Positions 58,764-64,000 of a DNA stretch of 64,000 nucleotides are shown here, in pieces. The notes below the pieces were generated by a model that saw nothing but the letters and a program-made list of their open reading frames with translations, did not search any database and was not told the DNA's origin. The stretch's first letter is position 1. Every line of letters begins with the position of its first letter. The stretch comes from Sinohyriopsis cumingii (Eukaryota > Mollusca > Bivalvia > Unionida > Unionidae). Both the position numbers and the translations under genes were made by a program. The DNA is taken from NCBI GenBank assembly GCA_028554795.2, contig CM068835.1, positions 34,566,901 to 34,630,900 of the forward strand. Direction: 5' to 3'.

Positions 58764-59231
58764 CTAAATAAAAAGGCAATTCATGCCCTTAGAAGGGCTA
58801 TTTTGGAAATTAGAATGTGCCACGCAGTCCTCTGCAATCTTGACCTTTTCCGCACTTCGTCTATCAGGTCCTTTAATTTGCGGGTAGGCGTATTGGTGCA
58901 GGGTGGACACGATTTCTGCAGCTTCTACTAGTTGCCAGAGAGGATAATTGGAACAGGCGTGGTGATAGTACTGAGTGAGTATCCTGACCCCGTAATACCA
59001 TTGGGCAGGATTCGGCTTGTAGGTTTCCAAAGATTTATAGGTAATGTAGTTCACAGCGTTAGTGAAATGTCCTGCTTTCTTTATATCTTCCATCGCTGAT
59101 GCTAGGTCCATTTCTTTATACTTATTGACTAGGGGGGCAGTTTCCTCTTCTTTTTCATCCGCTTCTATGTCCTCTTCGCTCTCATCGTTTGCGTAAGATT
59201 CTTCTGGACTGTCGTTGGAAGCTGAAGACAT
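58764..59231 (-). CDS. Hypothetical protein with acidic N-terminus
   Basis: 155 aa. The first 35 residues are Ser/Glu/Asp-rich (EESYANDESEEDIEADEKEE). The rest is helical with many aromatics (NPAQWYYGVRILTQYYHHA). It ends 7 bp after the next upstream ORF. No domain is recognised. It could be the Gag-like part of a mobile element, but there is no enzyme ORF beside it to support that. Confidence 0.35.
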   Translation of the reverse strand: MSSASNDSPEESYANDESEEDIEADEKEEETAPLVNKYKEMDLASAMEDIKKAGHFTNAVNYITYKSLETYKPNPAQWYYGVRILTQYYHHACSNYPLWQLVEAAEIVSTLHQYAYPQIKGPDRRSAEKVKIAEDCVAHSNFQNSPSKGMNCLFI

Positions 59232-59238
59232 GTCCAGG

Positions 59239-59775
59239 TCAGCTGCAGCTGTGTCCTATGTTTAGCTCGTGGTTTCTTGCTCTAATGTAGTTGCCTGCAT
59301 TGCAGGAGTATGTGATACAGTACTCGCAAAAGTCTCCTGTAATGTTTTGTTGCAGTTCAGCAACGACATTAGTCCAGGCCCCGTGTTGTTGTACCCCTCG
59401 TTGCGGAGTAGTTGGGGTTGGTACTGTCGGCTGTTGATTGCTAATTGTCTGTTGAGGCGACCTAGGTGGGCAGCATACTGGCTGGGTCTGCACTGACTGC
59501 TCCCTCTGCTGTTGCATATTCCTTCCACCACGGCGACTCCTGGGCCTTATTATTTTATCTTCTTTATTCTCCCATATTAAGAGAAGCGTTGTTCTACTTT
59601 GTTGGGCTCTTAAACTCCAGCCGGAAGCATCAAATAGGCCTAAGCATTTTAGTGAGTGCATCGCCTGGGGGGGGGGGGTATTGATTCTGTCGCTAGCTCC
59701 ATTGTATGTGTTACCTCTTGATCTGTTCACTGCAGACTGAATGGGATGGAATGAATGATTGAAACTGGTGGTCAT
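59239..59775 (-). CDS. Hypothetical protein with Pro/Gln-rich middle
   Basis: 178 aa. Residues 80-140 are rich in Gln, Pro, Thr and Ser, followed by a Cys/His C-terminus (FCEYCITYSCN, NIGHSCS) that might bind zinc. A run of 10 or more G on the plus strand at about 59668-59677 lies inside the frame and is a likely site of frame change. It may be a single unit with the downstream ORF; function unknown. Confidence 0.3.
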   Translation of the reverse strand: MTTSFNHSFHPIQSAVNRSRGNTYNGASDRINTPPPQAMHSLKCLGLFDASGWSLRAQQSRTTLLLIWENKEDKIIRPRSRRGGRNMQQQREQSVQTQPVCCPPRSPQQTISNQQPTVPTPTTPQRGVQQHGAWTNVVAELQQNITGDFCEYCITYSCNAGNYIRARNHELNIGHSCS

Positions 59776-60540
59776 GTCAAGTTATAGCTTGAAGTCCCTC
59801 TGCACTTCCGGAGGGATAGAAATTTTCCATCACACTCATGTGATGGAATGATGGAACAAATTCATGGATCAGTTACTCGCCAAAATTTTCTTTCAGTTAT
59901 GTTAGTGTTTGCTTCAAGATGCATTTACTTATCATTGGTCATAGCTTAATTGCGCGTTTATAGATGCTTCCATGGAAGGCAGGCGTGGAGCAGTGATTGA
60001 TACATTTTATGTCGGGTGTCAAACTTGAGACCCCTTATCCAATTTTGAATAAGACGATCCATAAAGGAGTGAGTTTTATTTATATCGGCTCTATTTTTTC
60101 TCGATTTGACCCTCGTGGTATTGGACTTGCCTTTACGCCCTTCAAACAATATAATTGAATTGAGAACTTGGGAGCGAAATTTTGAGTTCTCCGATTCAGT
60201 TTCTTTTGCAATCAGGATTTTATCAAATGTTCTTCGTAGAGTTGTGGTTATGACCGTTGACTGAAGAGAAACGTGTTTGTGTCAAACTGAGTGTACACGA
60301 TACTTATTGCAAAATCTGTATATTATTCGAAAGAATGTAAGATTTCAAATTTGCCAGTCACAAAGCTCTCCTGAATGGCTTCTCTTTAGAGTGCCCATCC
60401 TTAGATGGGATGGTCATCCGGAGGGCCCTGTCCACCATGCAACATGTAGGTATTAAAATATTTTGGCTTCTTTTTTTATCCTTGGATTTTATCCAGTTTT
60501 CCCAGATGTTTTTCCAATTGTGTAGTGGCTTTAGAGTTTA
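59776..60540. other. Host intergenic DNA, no gene seen
   Basis: No open frame above 63 codons and no recognisable protein. The region joins the 3' truncated end of the second LINE. Confidence 0.4.
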
Positions 60541-62010
60541 AATTTTATTAGGTGGTAATTTTTGGTCTCTTATTATATCATATATCTCGTCTTTATTTCT
60601 ATTGATCCTATATTTTTTGTTATCTCTATATTCTTTTAGTACTTCAGTTTGTCTATAGGCTACTACTGGTGGTTTAATTATCTTGATTAGTTTATTATTT
60701 TTGTGAATTTCTTGTTTGTTATTTGACATCATGAATCCAAACCAATATAGGTAGTGCTTTGTCTTTTAGTTCTTTGACATCATGAATCCAAACCAATATA
60801 GGTAGTGCTTTGTCTTTTAGTTATTTGACATCATGAATCCAAACCAATATAGGTAGTGCTTTGTCTTTTAGTTCTTTGACATCATGAATCCAAACCAATA
60901 TAGGTAGTGCTTTGTCTTTTAGTTATTTGACATCATGAATCCAAACCAATATAGGTAGTGCTTTGTCTTTTAGTTCTTTGTCATTTGTGGGGTTGCTTAT
61001 TATTTTTTTACATTCATTTTCTTTAAGCTTTTGGTGTCGGCTTGTATTCTAGAATATTTTTGACTTATTCTGTTTTGAATTGGATCGCATAAATAATATA
61101 TATTAAAGTTGTGTAATGGAATCAGACGTTCTTCTATTTTATTTTGTTTTTGATATTCAGGGATATTTAAAATTGAGTTATTAAGTTTCCAGTATGTATT
61201 ATCCCATCTTATTGATTCTATTGTATTAATGTCTAGCATTATAGCTTTGTGATCAGCTATTTCTTCTTGTAAAATTGCACTATTATTGATATTATTTTTT
61301 AGTTTATTACTGATATAAGTTTGGTCGGTTCTTGAGGCAGTGTGTTCTAGTTCATATGTATATTCTTTTTTAGTTAGCTGAAGTTGTTTAAAGGTATCTA
61401 TTAAATTATTCTTTTTTATGAAACCTTCTAATGTTAGAGCTGTGTCGTTTTCCTATTTGACAATTTCATTTCTTTTATCAATTTCATTAGTGCACGAGTT
61501 AAAATCTCCTATTATAATTAAATTGTGTAGGTTATACGGTTGTACGTAGTCTGAGAGTCTGTAAAGAAAGGGCATTGTTTTGTTCCTTCTTGCTGGGACA
61601 GAAGTGTTTCTTTGTTTTTTATTTCTAAATGTATCATTCTTTCCTTTAATTCGGGTGGCTTGGGGAGAATTTTCCAATCCATTTGCAGTGTTCTATAATT
61701 AATTATAATTCCCACCCCTGATTTAGGGTTGATATAATCTTTTTGTGTTACGCAAATCGCGTTTAATTGGTCTTCCACAAAGTTTGTTACTTTCTGTTGA
61801 ATATTCTGCATTTCTTGTACACAAATGATATGTTTTAGCTAGCTTAATTAGATGTTTGACTTTATAGAAATCTAGTCCATTGACATTAATTGACAGTACT
61901 TTAATTCTGTCATGTTTTTCCATTTCAAAGTGAAAATGCTTGTTTTTATGTTCGTGGTTTGTAGTATTTAAAGTAAAGTTTATTTTTACATTATGTTTGT
62001 ATTTGTGCAA
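60540..62010 (-). mobile_element. LINE B fragment, endonuclease region only
   Basis: Minus-strand frames give IKVLSINVNGLDFYKV (start of an apurinic-type endonuclease) near 61890, GVGIIINYRTLQMDWKI near 61710, LIIIGDFNSCTNEID near 61500 and RWDNTYWKLNNSILN near 61190. Several frameshifts. The reverse transcriptase is absent; the coding trace stops near 60540. Confidence 0.75.
60722..60980. repeat. 51-bp minisatellite, about five units
   Basis: Units start TTTGACATCATGAATCCAAA at 60722, 60773, 60824 and onward. A C/A difference alternates from unit to unit, giving a 102-bp higher-order repeat. It lies inside the LINE B remnant. Confidence 0.9.
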
Positions 62011-62556
62011 TTGTCATTATTGGGGTTTCTTAATTTTGGGGGGTTGTTTTTTCCGGTACATCGGGGAAATTTTGTTTTCGGGGGCTTGATTGGGTGTTTT
62101 TGTTGTCCAGTTTGCTCTTTATTTATGTGATCCGTTTCCTCTGTGTGTTGTGTTTGGGGGTTTCGAGTTGCTTGTGGTGTTGCATTATTGTTGTCTACCA
62201 TTAGAGGTGTCAGTTGGGGTTTACTTTCCATTTCTTTATGTATTTTTATTTCTGTTGTGTTTATTGTCCTTTTTTTAATTGTTGTTTACGTTGTTATTGT
62301 CAACTTCTTTGGGAAAGTTTGCTCTTATTTTTTTCTTTTTTTTTAATACTTTTTTTAATGTCAATTTTGACGATTAGTTTACCAGTGCAAAAACCCGGCA
62401 TTGCTTTGGAAGTATCCCGACGGACACTTTTTACTTTAATCCCCGCCCTTTTCTGTAAATCCTCCTGGAAACTTTTCGGGAGGGGGATTTCCTCGTTGAA
62501 TTTGGACAGATCTCTGCATATTTCCTAACTATAATCTTTGCTATTGGGGGGTCACC

Positions 62557-62826
62557 CTAACCACTTGTCGTAAAGCATGAGATTCCCTTTTGGGAGTAAA
62601 AACTCCTGTTAGGATAGAGGAGGTAGAACCCCCTTCCTATGTCATAGAAGGTGTCTAAGTTTTTTATGTTTATGCCTCTTGCCGCTAGAGCGGCAAGAAT
62701 TGTAATGGTGTTTGGGCTGTCTTCGGCCGGGTTTTCTGACGCGTCGATGGCCTGGGCCCAATGGTCTCTATATGCCTTAAATAGCCTCCCTTGCTCTACT
62801 TCTTTCGTTTTGAAGTATTGCTTCAA
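62557..62826 (-). pseudogene. Possible ORF1 fragment of a retroelement
   Basis: 89 codons, helical, with TITILAALAARGINIKNL and an aromatic end. It lies upstream of LINE B on the same strand, so it may be the LINE's first ORF. No domain is recognised. The stretch 62030-62350 in between is T-rich on the plus strand. Confidence 0.3.
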
Positions 62827-62879
62827 GAAAGCTTCTCCATTTATGTCTTTTACATATTCAGTAGAGATTTTGGCTTGGC

Positions 62880-63865
62880 GCAGCTAAGCGCAGGGTAGCT
62901 CTTAAATGAACAGTTTTAATGAATCAACGAACAGAAAACCTTATCTACTGTAATTTATGTTTTATGATGATTATTTGTAGCTTAGATGTGCTGCATGCGC
63001 GAATGCTGATAGACAAGATATTATCTTTTGTTGTCGTTCATACGATCCAATTTATATCCATTGTCGTCTTCATGTGAACAGAATCAGTAGACCGCTCACT
63101 GACAAGACGTTCGGTAATGTGAAGATTTGATCTTACGGCGAGGCATTTATATATAGACGAAGTCGTAATATATCGTCTGTGCGCTGGAAGCATTCCGTTT
63201 TTCTCATTGAAAGCACTTCGCACGTGTGGCAAAGGATGAACCGAACTCACTATTTCGAAATATTGTACAATATAAATAAATCATCCTCGGGTATCGTTGT
63301 ACAAAACAAAAACGAAACCCGAGTACATGTATCTAATAAATAAAAGGATTTATACAATTCCGTGACAGTAACATCATATTAAAAATGTAATCGGACGTTA
63401 ACGTATTTAGTGTGGAACAGCATAGTCATTGTTCCTTGAACTGATGTAGTATGGAACAGAATATACACTGTTCCATAAACTCCTGTAGTATTGACCAGCG
63501 TATACATTGTTCACTGAACTCCTTTAGAATAGAAACGCAAAGCATATATATTGCTCCTTGAACCTCTGTAGAATAGAAAAGCATATACATTGTTCTTGAA
63601 ATTTTCATAGCAGAAAACAAGGATTTGCCTATCATAAATCAGATGTTGTAATTTATTATTTTAATGAAATACAATTTCTTCAAAATACTAATAAGGCACA
63701 TATAACGCTTCGCATAAAAATATAGAACAACCTTTTCGTACCGTAATACAAGTACAAAACTAGTATCACAAATCCAAATAACAAAGCTGTAATAAATAAT
63801 TAATTTCGAGTGAGCAAGCAAATATCCTGTACAACAGCGAGAAATGACAATAATAATAATAATAA

Positions 63866-63896
<31 letters not shown>

Positions 63897-64000
63897 AATG
63901 ATAATGTTCTGAAGTCATAGTAATAGGGACTGAAATACGTGCATGCACGAATCCATGCTACACATCAGTGATAAATTAGTATAACTTCTTCTTTGGCATA
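62880..64000. other. Host intergenic DNA with ATT/TAA microsatellite
   Basis: A (TAA)n run is at 63849-63899. Between 63410 and 63610 a loose ~60-bp repeat contains GTAGTATGGAACAG and TATACATTGTTC. No gene is supported. Confidence 0.45.

Noticed and set aside
59668-59677. G-run as a quadruplex or regulatory element
   Set aside because: A single run of G without further G-runs nearby; more likely a sequencing-prone homopolymer.

Overview
The window is animal genomic DNA carrying three copies of one family of Polinton/Maverick element (the integrated form of adintovirus-like viruses), set among degraded LINEs, one SINE and other repeats. Evidence for a metazoan host is the LINE, SINE and Polinton content, AATAAA polyadenylation signals and TATA-box promoters. 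The SINE (29635-29956) resembles molluscan tRNA-derived V-SINEs such as RUDI, so a mollusc is my best guess. That is inference from memory, not a search result.

Layout. Element 1 (1-6472, + strand) is cut by the window start: it holds penton to protease plus three accessory genes and the right terminal inverted repeat (TIR). A 595-bp gap (6473-7067) is the 3' end of a LINE. Element 2 (7068-26979, + strand, 19.9 kb) is complete, with 6-bp target duplications GATGCT, and sits inside that LINE; it carries inactivating changes in seven or more genes. From 26980 to about 32750 the same LINE continues on the minus strand (RT, endonuclease and ORF1 remnants) and is itself hit by the SINE. From 32.7 to 36.3 kb lies gene-free host DNA with a dispersed repeat and a 60-bp minisatellite. 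Element 3 (36290-56122, minus strand, 19.8 kb) is complete, has 6-bp duplications ATAGTA and near-identical TIRs, and every recognised gene is open from start to stop. The rest (56123-64000) is host DNA with tandem and dispersed repeats, two unidentified ORFs and a second degraded LINE.

How the genes work together. Each full element has two gene blocks between its TIRs. Near the left TIR (element orientation) are a 77-aa basic protein, a coiled-coil/Q-rich protein and a CCHC zinc-knuckle protein. Then comes a long rightward block: protein-primed DNA polymerase B, BIR and F-box-like accessory proteins, small ORFs, packaging ATPase, three basic virion-type proteins, DDE integrase with chromodomain, membrane protein, penton, a small basic pVI-like protein, double-jelly-roll major capsid protein, a Cys-containing protein and an adenain-type protease. 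Three small coiled-coil genes follow, each with the same promoter block. The set covers replication, integration, capsid building, maturation, packaging and probable host interaction, so the family encodes a virus-like life cycle.

The most interesting signals are: an apparently intact element 3; five ~45-bp iterons in every TIR whose core differs between elements but is shared by both ends of one element; the three-slot accessory array with shared promoter, operator-like palindrome and hairpins; and the variable BIR/F-box cassette, including a fusion of two tandem F-box-like paralogues in element 2.
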